NCBI GenBank assembly: GCA_011033025.1
Contig: WFMF01000032.1
Location: 310,001-374,000, forward strand
Length of the DNA stretch: 64,000 bases
Direction of reading: 5' to 3'
Source: Beroe forskalii
Taxonomy: Eukaryota; Ctenophora; Nuda; Beroida; Beroidae
Notes under the pieces: model-generated
What the model was told of the DNA's origin: nothing
Database searches by the model: none
The model's input: only the letters and a program-made list of their open reading frames with translations
Part shown: positions 1 through 13,900 of the stretch, in pieces
How positions within the stretch are numbered: position 1 is the first letter of the stretch
How the letters are laid out: the number at the start of each line of letters is the position of its first letter
Position numbers and translations under genes: made by a program

Positions 1-208
1 TCCCAGGTGCTAATCTAATGTTTCTAATAGTTAATGTAATTCACAGTTCTAGAATACCTAACAGCCTCAAGTTTTATCTGAAGCAATAATTGTGCTTTAT
101 CTGTGAAAGCAATATAACATGTGCTTTATGGGTAGAGCAGTGAGTGTTGAGGAATGCCTCGCCCTCCTGCTTTAAACGTGCGGCTGATATCTTAATGTGC
201 TGCTAAAC

Positions 209-884
209 GTGAGGATAGATCCCACTAGAGCAAGTGAGGATAGATCCCACTAGAGCAAGTGAGGATAGATCCCACTAGAGCAAGTGAGGATAGATCCCAC
301 TACAGCAAGTGAGGATAGATCCCACAAGAGCGAGAATAGGATGGATCCCACTAGAGCAAGTGAGGATAGATCCCACATTAGGTATTAAAGTGAGGATAGA
401 TCCACTAGAGCAAGTGAGGATAGATCCACTAGAGCAAGTGAGGATAGATCCTACTAGAGCAAGTGAGGATAGATCCCACTAGAGCAAGTGAGGATAGATC
501 CCACTAGAGCAAGTGAGGATAGATCCCACTAGAGCAAGTGAGGATAGATCCCACTAGAGCGAGTGAGGATAGATCCCACTAGAGCAAGTGAGGATAGATC
601 CCACTAGAGCAAGTGAGGATAGATCCCACTAGAGCAAGTGAGGATAGATCCCACTAGAGCAAGTGAGGATAGATCCCACTAGAGCGAGTGAGGATAGAGC
701 AAGTGAGGATAGATCCCACTAGAGCAAGTGAGGATAGATCCCACTAGAGCAAGTGAGGATAGATCCCACTAGAGCAAGTGAGGATAGATCCCAGTAGAGC
801 AAGTGAGGATTGATCCCACTAGAGCAAGTGAGGATAGATCCCACTAGAGCAAGTGAGGATAGATCCCACTAGAGCGAGAATAGG
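209..884. repeat. 25-bp minisatellite
   Basis: About 27 head-to-tail copies of a 25-bp unit, core GAGGATAGATCCCACTAGAG followed by CAAGT. Most copies are identical. Single-base variants (CAAGT/CGAGT, ACTACAG, ACAAGAG) and a few shortened units near 320-420 and 685-705 break the register. No reading frame of interest lies across it. Confidence 0.97.
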
Positions 885-3800
885 AATGCAAAACGTCGAC
901 AAGAAACCAACAAGCAAACGTTATGGAGAGATTTTAGAGTTAGGAGGACCGTGCAAAAGTGTTTAAAGGCCGCTTTGTCGAAAAGTGTCAAGAATTTCAT
1001 GAGCTCATTGCCTTTTACAACTTCTGATGTGGTTGATTTAATGGAATTTTAATTGCTTCGAACCAAACTACCGCATTTATGAAAATATGAAAAAAGGCAT
1101 TGAATTTATGAAAAAAGACATTAAATTTTTGAATGTTTACTTAATAAACAGACGAAGGTAGAAGATCTGTTTAAATTTACAGCGCGTACTAAAAACTAAT
1201 GATCATTTTCTATGTCTAGAGAGACAGTGACGTCATTCACCATATATGGGTGAGATAAACGCTAACATTACCAAATATGGTCATACAGCTTCAAATAGTA
1301 GTAGAGTATTTATAGAAATGCTAGATGTAGGGCTGGTTTTCTGTGTGGAATGAAGGCCCCTGGTATCACCTCCTGATAAGAATTAAGAGGGTTTGAACAT
1401 CACAAATTAATGAGAATATATCAGAGACCACAAGGCAAATCCTTAAAACTGTTGATTCAGCTCTGTGAATGCCATTGTCTCAGTAGCAATTATAACGAAT
1501 TGTAAGTTGTTACGCATCACTGAACCATAGCTAACTATTTGTATAACGTATAACCGTGTAGAGCTCAGTAACCTTATTTAAACTTTATAATCACCCCAGT
1601 AACAAAGTTAAGAAAGTATAGAGCTAAACGATAGCTCTATAGCTAACTATGGTATAGTTGTGTAGTGCAAAGTAACCGTATAGTAAGTATATAGCCAGTT
1701 CAGGGTACATTAGAGAAAAGTTGTTAATGAGGGTTCAACAGAAGTTGCAATTAGATACATTGTACAAGTTAAATGTGCGACTTCAGCCTGTTTTAAAGAG
1801 GGTTAGATTTAATGGTTCAGGTGATCATATTGGGGCAACAATAAAATAATCAGGTCACTCCACTTCATGAATTTATAGTATTAGGATGAGCGAAGGCCTC
1901 GAAAACGAACAAAGAAAGCAAAGAATATACGAATATTAGCAAAACAAACCTCCAGAAACACCTGAGTCTTTAACACAAAAGATGTGTGTACGCCAATCTC
2001 CTTTGTTTAGGAGAAAGTGTAGAAAGATTAATAAATATTCGAGAGGTTACTGATCAATATAGGAAAAGTACAAAGGAATGAGGTGCTAAGGGAAGAATAG
2101 CTCACCTTTTTTGTTTTTTTCCTTTAAAAGGGGTGCATCTGATGTGGGAATATGTGCTCTAGTTGTCTGTTAAAATAGGGCACTGGATAGTTCTGCGTTT
2201 GTATGTGAATTGTGACAAAGGAAAAGCAAACCTTCCCGATTCGACGAAAGGGCACCGCACCTATCAAGCACACACAGTTTATCAGTGTGTATATGCGGTA
2301 TTATCCACATGGAGAAATAAGTCTGGTATCCCGTGAAAGATAGAAGGAGCCATAACCGAGGAGTTCTAAGATTAAGGTACAGATTAGGGCAAAGTTAACT
2401 AGAGCAGGCACTGTTGTTAAAGATGTGCATGTTAGGACAAAGGTACCTCAAGTTAGCTAAAATGTGAACGAATAATAAATCTACTAATTTTAAGTCTATG
2501 TTCAGCACACACACAGCAATGATGTTCTATTGTCACACAGAGTTATTGAGTTAGTAAATAGTGATAAAAGAGTAGGATTGGATTCCACAACAAAAGTTAA
2601 ACATATCATTCGTATGTCGGACATTACACAGACATTGCTATGTCAGCAGAGGTCTTCTGTCATCAGAAGTCTGTTCATTGCAGGAGTATGAAGATGAAAC
2701 GGACCAGGAACTGTTTTAACTGCTGACGACGATAATCACATGATTCTCGAAAAGTCCTGATTTTAAAGTTTATCGTATCATTTAACGTTTTAACCTTGCT
2801 CCCTAGGTTTTAACAAGTAACTTGTAATGGAAGGAAAAAGTAGCTGGTAACTGTAGGTAGTAAAGTTTCAAGGGAATTGGTTACCAACGAGTTTTCGACT
2901 CGTTTTGCCCACCCGACGTTAAGTTTAATTGAGAAGCTGAAATAAAACTCAATTCTAACATTTTCCAGCCAGGATATCCTTCATAAAATCTTTCAGCAAG
3001 TGCACTAAAACTAGATAAATATTCAAGCTTGATTAACATAACACGGGAAAGTAAAACCTGATCGACATTTCATGCGATGTTTGACTGAGTGTTGTCAAAA
3101 TGTCATGAGTACAACTTAAAACTACTGTTTACTGAGCTGCCTAAAATTACAGTGTAGTGTATACCTAGTATATATACTTCACTCTATTGCAAATAGATTA
3201 TGCAGAATGGACAAGGATTATGCGGAATGGGACGAATCATTGAGCTAAACTATGATCTGGTTACTCTTTGTTTTCAATGATATATTTGAAATCGTGCTCC
3301 TAATAGCACGTGCAATGAATTCATTATCAAGAAGCAAGCTGCAACATATATCAAAGATCGGGGACTACTGTAACCCTTGGTTACTGTAACCTACTCATAG
3401 TAAGGTTTTACCCATGTGGTAACCAGGGTATCGGGTGACTGGGGAGAAAGTGAAAAGTAAACCAGGAAACTGACACCACTCAACATTTCCCTGGTCACTA
3501 TTATACAGTATACACCCTGTTTATCACCCAAACCATCAAACAATGTTTTGATTTATATACCCTTACACAAACCTCTTCACACGTTCTCTCCCCCAAAGCC
3601 CAGACCTCTAAATTCCTTGTTAACTCGCTTCAAAGCTTTTTACTGAGCGGTTTTTCAGCCCAAAATTAGGGGTTTCAGGGGTCATTATCGCAGCAAAAGT
3701 GATAATTTATCAATTCTTTAGCCAGGCATTTATTTCATCTGCCGCGGATGGTGTGCAAACTTTTCATTTCATCAGTCGCGGATCCCTGGCCATTTGGAAA

Positions 3801-3903
3801 TGAAACGTTCCGAAAGACACTGCGTATAGGAACAAACTAGGGTAGAGTTAAATGTACTAAACTTATTTTTTAATGTTTATGACCCACTAAATTCCTTTTT
3901 CAG
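885..3903. other. Non-coding stretch, probably intron
   Basis: AT-rich sequence with no exon that I can support on either strand. It lies immediately upstream of an internal exon, whose polypyrimidine tract and CAG end at 3903, so at least its right part is intron of the gene that follows. Confidence 0.5.
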
Positions 3904-6900
3904 GAGTTGCTGGAGTGCAGGAAGGACCTGTCCGCCACCAAACAGAAAGTTCAGATGTTGGAGCACGAATACTCCTCCACCCTCTCCTTCCTCATTGACA
4001 ACTGTGTGCTCAAAGACCCCTCCGTCTCAGCACCCTCCATCGCTCCAAGTGAGTTAAAGTATTGTGTACATTTGTAGTGAGTTAGAGAGGTCTAATTATG
4101 TGATTCTTTCAAGTGAGTTATGGGGATGAGGGGTCCATGCAGTTCCTTTCCATTGGTTATTAAGGTAGGGGACATGGTTTGAAGGTTTCTTCATAATAGA
4201 ACAAGGGATGGTCTTGTATTATATGATGTTCATTCAATTGTTTCCATTCCCTTCACTGAGTGATGAATTGAAGTATTTCCCATTTTAACCAATTCTCATT
4301 TTCCCAGCAGCTAAGCCGGAGCCTGAGTCTGTGTCCCCCTTCGCTCCCACAGTCTCCCCAGAGGATCTGATGACGTTCACTCCTCGTCCTGAACCCTCCT
4401 CCGATGATCTGATCTCCTTCACCCCTTCCCAAACCACTCAACCAGACCTCCCTGCAACTACCCAACCTACAGATCACACTGAGGTACCAACATCTCAACC
4501 TGAAGTGTCTGATCCTCCTCAAACTAACGGCAGAGATCACTCAACTCCAGTGCAGCCAGCTAACAAAGTGGATCACTCCACTCCAATCCAACCAGCTGAC
4601 AAACTCATCCAGATCAGTCCTGAGTCTGTTCCGGAGACTTCCATAGAGTACCTCCGTCAGCTGGAGAAGAAGGCTGAGGCCCTGAGGAATGATATCGATG
4701 CTAAGATGGTCAAGGCAATGTCTGTTGAGACTGATGGGAGGGCGAGCGTTGGGACTTCAGATCACTCCTTCCTGAGTTCTAGACTAGGAAATCTCTCTGA
4801 TCTGAATATTTCCTCACTGAGTGAGGATGGTCTGGATCTGAGCCAGGATCTGGATAGTCTGATAGAGCGTCTAAAACAGATGAACGCTCAGACCCTTGCC
4901 TCTTCCTCTCAAACACTCGGTCTGTCTACCATGAAGCTGGCTGACGAAGCAAATGTGAGTCTGGAAAACATAAAAACTATCCTTGAAATCGAGAGCAAGC
5001 CTCTAGAAGCAGCCACTGAAGTGCTGGAGGAGTACAACAGAAAGTCCAGTTTCAGCCCCTCCCACCTTCTCCCTGATAAAGATGAGAGTAGTCTCACCAA
5101 TGGTCTCCATGACACCTCAGAGGACATGCCTCAAGGCGTGTCTGCTGTGGCAGTCACCTCCAAATCCCCTCCCTCAGCTTCCTCCAACCCTTCTCAGTTC
5201 CCAAGGAGAGTGTCTGGGGAGCTCATCCCAGGTTTCACTGGAGCTAATGGGGCTGTTAAGCAGAGGGCTGTCTCCCCCAACCCCCTCTCTCCCAGACGAC
5301 TCAAGGAAGAGATCCAGAGATGCACCCCTGACTCCACTCTCTCTCAACCCTCCCCTGATAAGTCCACTGCTAACCGGCTAGACATCTCCACCCCTAAGTC
5401 CGATGCTTCCCTCTCCTCCAACTTCCAGTCCCCTCCTAACGCCGCCTCCTCCCCCTCCAAACCTGCCTCTTCCCCCGGCTCCAACATGAGTTCTATCCTG
5501 GAAGACTCCCCTGAAGACAAGGCCTCCTTGATAAACCAGTTCCTGGCAGATAACCCCCACTACCTGAAGAAGATCTCTGAGAGTCTGTCCTGTGCTTCCC
5601 TCCCCTCCTTCCCCACCTCCCCCACAGAGGAACCTGCAGCTACCCCAGCTACTCAGGATGACATGCAGGCGGATACCAAACCTAGGTCTCCTCCAGCTAC
5701 CAGCAAACCTAGATCTCCTCCCTCAGGTTGGTTCAGATGCTTTTAAAATGTAAAACTAGCGATATCATTAACTTAGAACCTTTTTTGACCAGTGCTAGGC
5801 CTATGATTTATTTTTTGTGAGTGGGTTGGCTGGTAACTCAACTCCATTCTGCCCTCAGGGGTGGTGTCTAAAGGTGCAGTGACTCAGAACATTGCTAAGT
5901 TTGAGCGGAAGAGAGAAGAACTGGAGGCTGAGATTGAGCGAGAAAGAAGTATTTCTCCCAAACGCTCCCCAAAGCGGATGTCTAAGAGAGAAAAGAGGGA
6001 AGCCCACCGGTCGAAGAGCCCTACTTCACCAGCGAGATCCTCTAAGAACAAACAGTCCCCGTCCCCTGACGCTAAGGAGAGGAAACCGAGGAACAGGGTG
6101 TCTTGGGATGACGAGCATAATCAACAGGTAAACGAGTGAAAGAAGTGTTACTTTCACAATTAAACGGAGAAATAGCATTGCAAAACGCGTGTAGTGTGCA
6201 CTATCTTTCTATCTCATAGAACCCTTGCAAGTTTCATCAACGCAAGGTTAATCAATCAAAATTAATTAGCGAGAGCTTTGTTATTTTAATTATTCATTAG
6301 GTTTTGGCAATGGTTGAGTTCGACAATAGAACCAGTGCTTCCGTTCATAGGTTCTGGAAAGGTCAAGAACTTACCAAGTTAATATGAATGCATGAATACT
6401 ATTCATACCTTCATTAGCTTGGTGAGTATTGCTACGTTGTGGGTATTGCATCTCTGGATGCAATTGAGGTTCAGTTCGATATGTTAAAACTCACCATCAT
6501 GATATCGCAGACCAACAAGACAAGTTCTAAGCAGAGTAAAGCAGAAGCACCCAAAGCTGAACCTCAAACTACTGAAGAAGATGAGATCGTGATGAGACCG
6601 AACAAGAAGAACCTTAAAAAGTCAGGAGCAGCCAAAGCAACTCCTGCTAAAACAGCAGCTCAGAAAACAGCTAATGGAGGCGTCCCTAAAGCTGCTCTCT
6701 CGAAGGAGGGAGCGCCTAAAACTGCCCCCTCGAAAGAGGCAGCTCCTAAAACTGCCGCTCCTCACGCCTCCACACCAGCATTGGAAGGCACAGTAGAAGA
6801 AACACAGGTGTCAGATGGCGGGAGTAAGGCAGCTGACGCTACTCAGGGTTAGTAACTATTGTTCGATTGTTCAGTAACTAGTTCTGACTTTCTGACAGAA

Positions 6901-7508
6901 ATCAGAGTAATTCCCAGCTTAAGTTTCAGAGGGTGTGTGGGTGTCACTGTCACAGGTGGATAGTGACATGAAATGAGAATCGTTCTGAAATTTCAATGTC
7001 GCGCGCGCCGTGTACGTGATCTTATCACGTACGTATAAATTGTGCCCGAGTAGAAATTTCAGAATTCAGAATCATTCTCAGATGCGACAACATCTGAGAA
7101 TGTTGTCACATCTATGTTGCTTTAGTCATTGCACAGCAACGTAGCGCTACCAACAAAAGCAGCCTGCGAAATGAATCAAATACTCTGATGGTATTTCATG
7201 AGTAGGAGGTATGAGCTCCAGAAAGGCTTGCTGAGTGCTTGTTAGGGCACATTCTCAAGCATGCATTAATACTCCGAATTTACAGGGCTCACTTGTCAAT
7301 CTATTAAATTCTAAATCAGCTAAATATGGAGCGAAATTAAGCTCCATTCGATATCTTGCATGATAATTCCTCTCTTCTCAGCCCTATAGAATATTTATCT
7401 AATGTTATGTTAACTTCAGGGAGTGACTTAATGGCCCAGCTACTAAATCTAAACGACGAGAAACTAACACAACTCGTAACAACGCTCAATCAGTTAACTG
7501 AGAGATGA
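3904..7508 (+). CDS. Last five exons of a Ser/Pro-rich, Lys/Ala-rich protein with coiled coil; family not recognised
   Basis: Exons at 3904-4048, 4308-5726, 5859-6127, 6511-6847 and 7420-7508 have AG acceptors and GT donors. The phases add up exactly to 753 codons ending in TGA, so this is the 3' part of a larger gene whose start is left of the window or undetected. The first exon is a heptad-like segment (ELLECRKDLSATKQKVQMLE) ending in a hydrophobic stretch. The second, 473 codons, is rich in Ser, Pro and Thr, with a helical patch around VPETSIEYLRQLEKKAEALR. The third is highly charged (SPKRSPKRMSKREKRE). The fourth has Lys-Thr-Ala-Pro repeats. The last gives a short Leu-rich tail ending QLTER. 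Coding bias and low complexity suggest a scaffold or cytoskeleton-linked protein, but that is inference and no domain is recognised. The second exon has a tandem CAGCAG acceptor, so 4311 is an alternative start. Confidence 0.75.
6955..7113. repeat. Nested foldback (MITE-like) repeat in the last intron
   Basis: Inverted arms TGAGAATCGTTCTGAAATTT (about 6974) and GAAATTTCAG...GAATCATTCTCA (to 7080) enclose a GC-rich centre and a 9-bp perfect palindrome GTACGTGAT/ATCACGTAC. A second hairpin, GATGCGACAACAT against ATGTTGTCACATC, follows directly. The element sits between exons four and five of the preceding gene. Confidence 0.6.
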
Positions 7509-7846
7509 GTGACGTCATCGTTTCTATGGTAACCAACACACCATGGTAACATGGTAACACTTACACTGGGAGGTTAACACGTGGTTGTCATGGTAACAGC
7601 AATTCACACGTCTCTTATGGTTTCAGATGGTGGAAAATTCAGATGTTCTGAAAATGACGTAATCAATAATCATTGTAACTCTGACGTGATTCCTATCAAA
7701 ATCATTATTAAATGATGTCTCAGACTCCGCTATAACGCTAGTGCCTCAGCATGGTTGAAGAGTAAAGATCGATATCAGCCCTTGTTTATAAGAAGCTAGT
7801 AGATTTGCCGTTCATAACGAGCCGAATTAAGCGGTAACGCATTATT

Positions 7847-7978
7847 GTGTGCAGATCGATCGATTGGCAGATAGCTCGAAAGACGGGCAATTTTGCTGTT
7901 CTCGCCTAAACTTTTGATAATCTATCAGAAGTACAGCAAAGTGCGCGTCTTCATCAAGCCCTCGAGTGATCTGCACAT
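7847..7978. repeat. Foldback element, family sharing AAGACGCGCAA-like core
   Basis: Imperfect inverted arms of about 45 bp: GTGTGCAGATC...AAGACGGGCAATTTTGCTGT on the left and ACAGCAAAGTGCGCGTCTT...GATCTGCACAT on the right, around a short loop. The arm core resembles the hairpin 0.4 kb downstream. Confidence 0.6.
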
Positions 7979-8396
7979 ATTAAGCACCGAACCGTTTTTT
8001 TTAGTATTTTTATTCGCATGCATGTATAAATTTTAAACAAAATCAAAAGTTAAATAATCAGCTAATGATCTGAGACTAATTAGTAAAGACGTTGCTAAGT
8101 TTTGAGTGAATCGAAATGAAAAATGCAATTTTTAGAAGGATTAAAACTCATATTTATGTCACCCACGCACCATAATTTTCTAAATTGAGACTATCACGTG
8201 TACTACTTAGCCCCGAAAGTCGCAAGTTTTACGTTCCACTGCTAATAAACCATGATATTAATTGCAGCTCATCTCACACTCACCAGATGTTGTTAACTCC
8301 CAGGAACTCTGCTGAAAGAGATCAGGGTGTGTCGTCACTACGTCACAAATTCGCAAGGTAGCCATGACTATCCATTGAGTCTCACGTGTGTGTGAG

Positions 8397-8486
8397 CATG
8401 GATCGATTGAATGAGGGATAGAAAAGACGCGCAATGTACTGTTTGCGCTTACAGTGATTTGCGCGTCTTTATTCAATCGATTCATG
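8397..8486. repeat. Foldback element, second member of the same family
   Basis: The left arm CATGGATCGATTGAAT...AAGACGCGCAATGTACTG pairs with the right arm CAGTGATTTGCGCGTCTT...ATTCAATCGATTCATG. The short loop is TTTGCGCTTA. No coding capacity. Confidence 0.7.
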
Positions 8487-9729
8487 CGAAACCGTATCAA
8501 TAATTCATTAACTCATGACATTGACACCACATCACTTGTAAATTTGCTCAGAAGTTTATGACAAATTACCAGATGTTCCTCAAGGTCACAAGGAAATATC
8601 ATAATATCGCACATTAGAGTTAGACACACGCTTTTAGCTTTATACTGACACCTGCTTATATTTACAGTTTGTATTTAATGTTAATAATAAAATATTACCA
8701 TTGATTGTATCATATTATTACGTACAGTGTACAGTACCTATGTAATTACATGCACATATTTATTATTTAAATCTGAAAGCTTCTTATTCCTGTTATTTGA
8801 CAGTTCAAAATGTTCAAGTACCCTCATGATAAAGTAAGAAAGTAGATTGAAAATTATCAAATTCGTTCTGCAAATTTAAAGTCCGGAGAATATCGCAACT
8901 TATGAGAGACTGATGGTTAATTTTCGTCAGAATTTAACGCAAATTACAATAGTAGACTGGTTTCTCCTGGCAACCTATCAACTAACAAGGTTCTGTCTTC
9001 AAATTCTTACTCCAGTATATTCGAAACTAGGCAATGTCCCAAATGCGCGGAGTCCGCTGGAAGTTTGGAGAGGTATTCCTGGCAACATCAGCTACATGAC
9101 ATCCTATCCGAGACCAATAAAGTGATGTTCCAACCCAAATCAACCAGCTCTGATATCAGCTGATGGCTTGAGGATCAGACGATGAGTTATAATCTGCTAT
9201 CAGGTAGAGCTTGTTGGTTAGTTTTTGTCTGTTGTAGGTATCAACTAAGTCAGTTATAGGCAAGTTTCATGTTACTGGGCAGTGGGGTTCCTCCAGGTTT
9301 GCTTTTTTTCCGAAATGTTGAACACTGCGCGGTACCGGAGAAAGCGCGAATTTTACTGTTAAAATATATTTTGTTTGACCATACCCAATCTCGATCCTCA
9401 TAGTGATTCTGATAAGTTAATAAGTCAATTGACACTGCCTTGGTCTAGCTAGCACACGTACACAGCAACACAATGGACCATGACAACAGACAACTGTGCT
9501 AGTTAATCAACTGTTGCTCTAGTTATTGTATACCCTGCGTTGTTATGTCAAAGGCTCATTGTTAACTCCCCTCATGTGATACAGCCTCTCATCATCACTT
9601 CATTAACAAATGTCACAGTGTTCAGTGCTCCTTTCTCTGCAATATCTCCCAGACGTTTTGAGCTGTCTGCGGGGACGCAGCTATAAGTTATCTTTTTTAA
9701 TTCACCCTAGATGGATTGAAATTACCCCA
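8487..9729. other. Non-coding, nothing recognised
   Basis: AT-rich sequence without supported exons, RNA genes or strong repeats on either strand. The few open frames here have no coding character. Confidence 0.5.
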
Positions 9730-9955
9730 ATACTTCCTTATATGGTCATGTGTTTTCGTCACCCAACATGACCTTATATGGTCATGTCGTGACATCACTT
9801 AAGCATTACCTTATATGGTCATGTCCTTACATTCCCTTATATGGTCATGTGTTTACGTCACCCAAACATTACCTTGTATGGTAATTTGGTTAGATCACCA
9901 AACATTCCCTTATATGGTCATATCATATACCTAATATGGGCATTTGGTTACATCA
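9730..9955. repeat. Degenerate tandem repeat of CCTTATATGGTCATGT
   Basis: Six to seven diverged copies of a unit containing CCTTATATGGTCATGT, with spacers that include GTTACGTCAC and GACATCAC. The CCTTATATGG core resembles a CArG box, but here it is simply the repeat unit and no nearby promoter is evident. Confidence 0.75.
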
Positions 9956-10471
9956 CCAGACACTGTGTAGACTGTAGGGTGGACAATGGACCTCCTCAAC
10001 ACACACCATTATACACTGCTGACCTTATCCCCTCACTTCTTTGTAGGAATGTGTACCTAGTTTTCCAGGGACTTCTGTTGTTCCCTTCAGTCTCCCAGTG
10101 TGTAGTTGTTGTGTTTTTAATGCGGTAGTCGTTATTTGCTACTGAGTAGTGTCCCGGTATCGACTACTTCCAATCCTATAATTACCATCAATTAGTCGCC
10201 CCCAGTCCCTGGTAGTTTCTCATACCCATGCGCCCCCAATTAATTAGGTCACCGCAATCTGCGTATTCTCAATGTAGTGAATCAGGTTCATTGTTGCAAC
10301 TAATTAGATCTCGTGTTTCTTCTTTGCTTTGTTTTTGTTGCTTTACGAACAAGTGCACACATGTGGTGCTATTGCTCTATTGCTTCCAATCTGGTATTGT
10401 AGCCTCGTGTGTATTGCAGAGTCAGTGAAGTGTGAAAACAATGCTACCGTTCCACCAGTCTTGCTTGACAC

Positions 10472-10916
10472 CATCCTTCCCTGACACCACCTCACATTGA
10501 CACCTCTTCCCTCTGACACCACTCCACACTGACACCACTTCCCTCTGACACCACTCCCCCTGACACCACTTCCCTCTGACACCACTTCACTCTGACACCA
10601 CCTGACACTGACACCACCTCACACTGACACCACTCCACACTGACACCACTCCACACTGACACCACTCTACACTGACACCACTTCCCCCTGACACCACTTC
10701 CCCCTGACACCACTCCCCCTGACACCACTTCCCTCTGACACCACTCCACACTGACACCACTCCCCACTGACACAACTCCCCTCTGACACCACTCCACACT
10801 GACACCACCTCCAGGGTCACTGACACCACTCCACACTGACACTCTGACACCACCTCCTCTGCCACCACCATTGTGCTGGAGTGACACCTGTCTTTTGACA
10901 CCACTTCCTTGACACA
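10472..10916. repeat. 15-17-bp minisatellite (CTGACACCACTnCC)
   Basis: About 28 copies of CTGACACCACTTCCC / CTGACACCACTCCACA type units. They create long but meaningless open frames on the minus strand (repeated Trp-Cys-Gln). The CCACCATTGTGCTGGAG motif inside recurs as CCATTGTGCTGGAGTTG at about 11044, pointing to a short duplication. Confidence 0.93.
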
Positions 10917-13900
10917 CAACCCACAGTGAACACTGCTGACACTGCCCTTACAGGACACATACTCTGATCACATACAGTGTGTTGTCTTTATAATACAGGA
11001 TATATAAAGGAGGCTTTGTCCAGCTAATTGGTGAAGATTATAGCCATTGTGCTGGAGTTGCAGCTGTCTTTTTGAAATGCTAAGTTGGTCTGATGAACAC
11101 TGCTGAACTGCCCTACAATACTACACATACAGTGTGTTACTTTGTGTTACAGTGTGTTACTGTAAGAGTGTGTTGCTGTGATACACTGTGTCGCAAGTTA
11201 GGACTCCGGCTTCAACTTTGTGTATTATTGTAAGGGTGCTGCTTTGTGTGTGTATTGTCTTGGGGTGTTCCTCTTGTTGCTTAATTGATCACGTGAGGAG
11301 CAAATGTTCCACTTCGAACTGTTTTCTTAGAAAAGATACAACTTTCTATCTCTATTTTTCTTGGAATAAGTCTAGAAAACAGAAATTCAGGTATCGTGAA
11401 TATAAGGCTACTTGTAGTATTATGTTCTTTTCCATGACTTTAACACTGAACACTAAGTTCCAGTAACTCCGTTTTAGACTGAACACTAAACCTTGCCTTA
11501 GACTAAACCCAGCCCACCACCACACCTGTGTGTTATTTTACAGCAGCCTGATACCACTGCTGTTCACTGCTTAGGCACCACCAGCAGCCTGATACCACTG
11601 CTCTTCACTTTAGGCAGCTGTCTGCTTTATCCACTGCTTTGTCACGGTGCCTCCTCATCACCTTCACTGTTGTGTTGCCAAGTTCAGCTGCGTCCAGTGA
11701 GTTGACTTCAGTGACCCACTCCAGATCAAGTGCACTTTTACCACGTTTGTCGCTATAAAGTATGATGATGTTCTATCCATTTTGATTTTTTCTCGTCAAG
11801 GTATTGTTCTGAATTTGTGTTTGTCCCGGGGTTGGGCGTCCGACTCCATTACACTAGAGCAGGGCATTTAACTCCGAGGTTACTCTAGCACTACCTAGCA
11901 CAGACTCACTCAATGTCAAGCGGCTGTGACTCTGTAGCGCATTGCAGTGTTGAGCTGCTAACTTTGTAAGCTGATATGTGGGGGATTCTGTGGTATGTAA
12001 TGCTGGAAATAATATTTCCTTGTGTTTGAAAAATTCCATTTCTTTAGTGTTGACTAACGAATTTTAACGTTAGATTTGTATAAAATCACAAATGAACACT
12101 CATTCAAAGCGATTCAGTGGCATTGACTTGACATATTTGACTTGTTGGCCAGATATTCTATTTTAAGCACCGAATATTGATTTCAACCATCTGTTGTACA
12201 GTTTCACTGCTCATGAAGTGAATGTTATTGACTAAGAGACTGTTATGAACTAATGAAGCGCTCATAACACATGGTTTAAAACAGTTTAAAACAGCCACAT
12301 TGTTGCTCGAGTGAAGTACTGGTAATGGTATTGCGCAGTCCAATATTTCTTGTTTTTCTTTGGGTCATGATTCCGTCTAACGCCCGGGATTGTAATTTAC
12401 TTGAAGCTTATCCAACGTATTTCTTCTGAGATCTTTACACATGAGATTTGATATTTCAACTAAATGGAATAGCAATTACAAACATCTCTGCTTTTCTGAA
12501 CAGGTGCATTAGAAACGCCGCTTTGTAACTCGACTCTTTTAACCTGGCTCTTCTATTAGCACATCATTCAAAATCATCAAACCAGAGAAGCCTGGAAACA
12601 CTCCTTCGTTAAACGTTCGTTTGCTGGTGGATTTTACTGGGGATTTTTTTCTGATTTGCAAACTTCTATTTAGCTGCAATTTGATGGAAAAGCTACAGAT
12701 TGTGTCGTAGGTTTCCTTATTAAATATTCTCCTATTACAAATGAGTGGATGATGTTGCCCTACTCAGCAGCATTTCATTGCATCACACCCTGACACATGA
12801 GCTGTATCAGTTCACATGAAATTCAATCTTATCTATCCGCAGCCAAGATCATTTGTGGATCTTCCAATGTTTTGCTGCTCAAATAGTTCTAATTGGACAA
12901 TGGTGATGTCACGAAGAGCTGTTATCATTACATTCAACCATTGCTTCACTTATGATGAGTCAAAGTGCTCAAACTTAAATTAGTCTATGTAATCCCATAT
13001 TATTTGGCACATTTATATGAATATGCTTTGCAATGTCTTCATTCTTTAAAGTTTTCACAGCTCCATTTTCCACGGTCTCATATCGAATACACAAAGCTGT
13101 GAACTTCACACCAAGTCACTCACTTAAAGCTATGATAATGACGTCACCTCCCAACCAATTAATGGAACAAAGCTAAAGAATCTACTCAAAGTCCAGATTC
13201 ACATTTTCTCTTCATCTCTTTTCTTTTTTATCCGTGATTATTATTTTGCCGATTATTGGTTATAAAATATGATATTCTGAATGTTGTGAAGATCCAATGT
13301 CTTCAGGCACCCTTTGTATGTTTCAATTTTCAATAATCGAGCCTCGTTTTTCCAGCCACTGCTCTAGAGCTTTAGGATGAGATGAAGTTGATCGTTGATT
13401 AACGCTCAGTTGTTCGAAAGTTACCAGAACTTTTTGAGCGGTGCGCAATTTACATTGTGCACTTGTTTATGCGCATTGTACACTATTCACCATCTACATT
13501 GTATATTTTACACTATACAGTGTATACACCATGTACTCATGTATAATGTACAATGTATACTGTACAGGCTATGTATATTGAACATTCAAACACGTATCTT
13601 TGAACGTTAAATAGCTACATTTAACTATTTGATAATGTAAGTTGTTGACTAACAAAGTAAAATTTTGTAACGTGTACTTTAAATGGTGCTATTAAGAACG
13701 CTACATCTTAAAACTTTAAAAGCGTCCGTTCGCAGCTTTGTTCTTCTACTCCGCTCTTTCTTTTCGTTAGTTGTTGTTGTTACCATTAATTACCATCGAA
13801 TTATCTATATTAATAATTTCAGAGTGTTCGTGCATCTGTCTGTCTGTCTGTGTAAAATGACTATTTAAGAAGTGCATTTGATATTTTTGATCGTTTTTTT

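Noticed and set aside
209..884. CRISPR-like array
   Set aside because: Units are contiguous 25-mers without unique spacers, in an animal genome with introns.
9841..10128. 95-codon plus-strand frame near the TATATGG repeat
   Set aside because: Part of it is translated tandem repeat; no coding bias or splice context.
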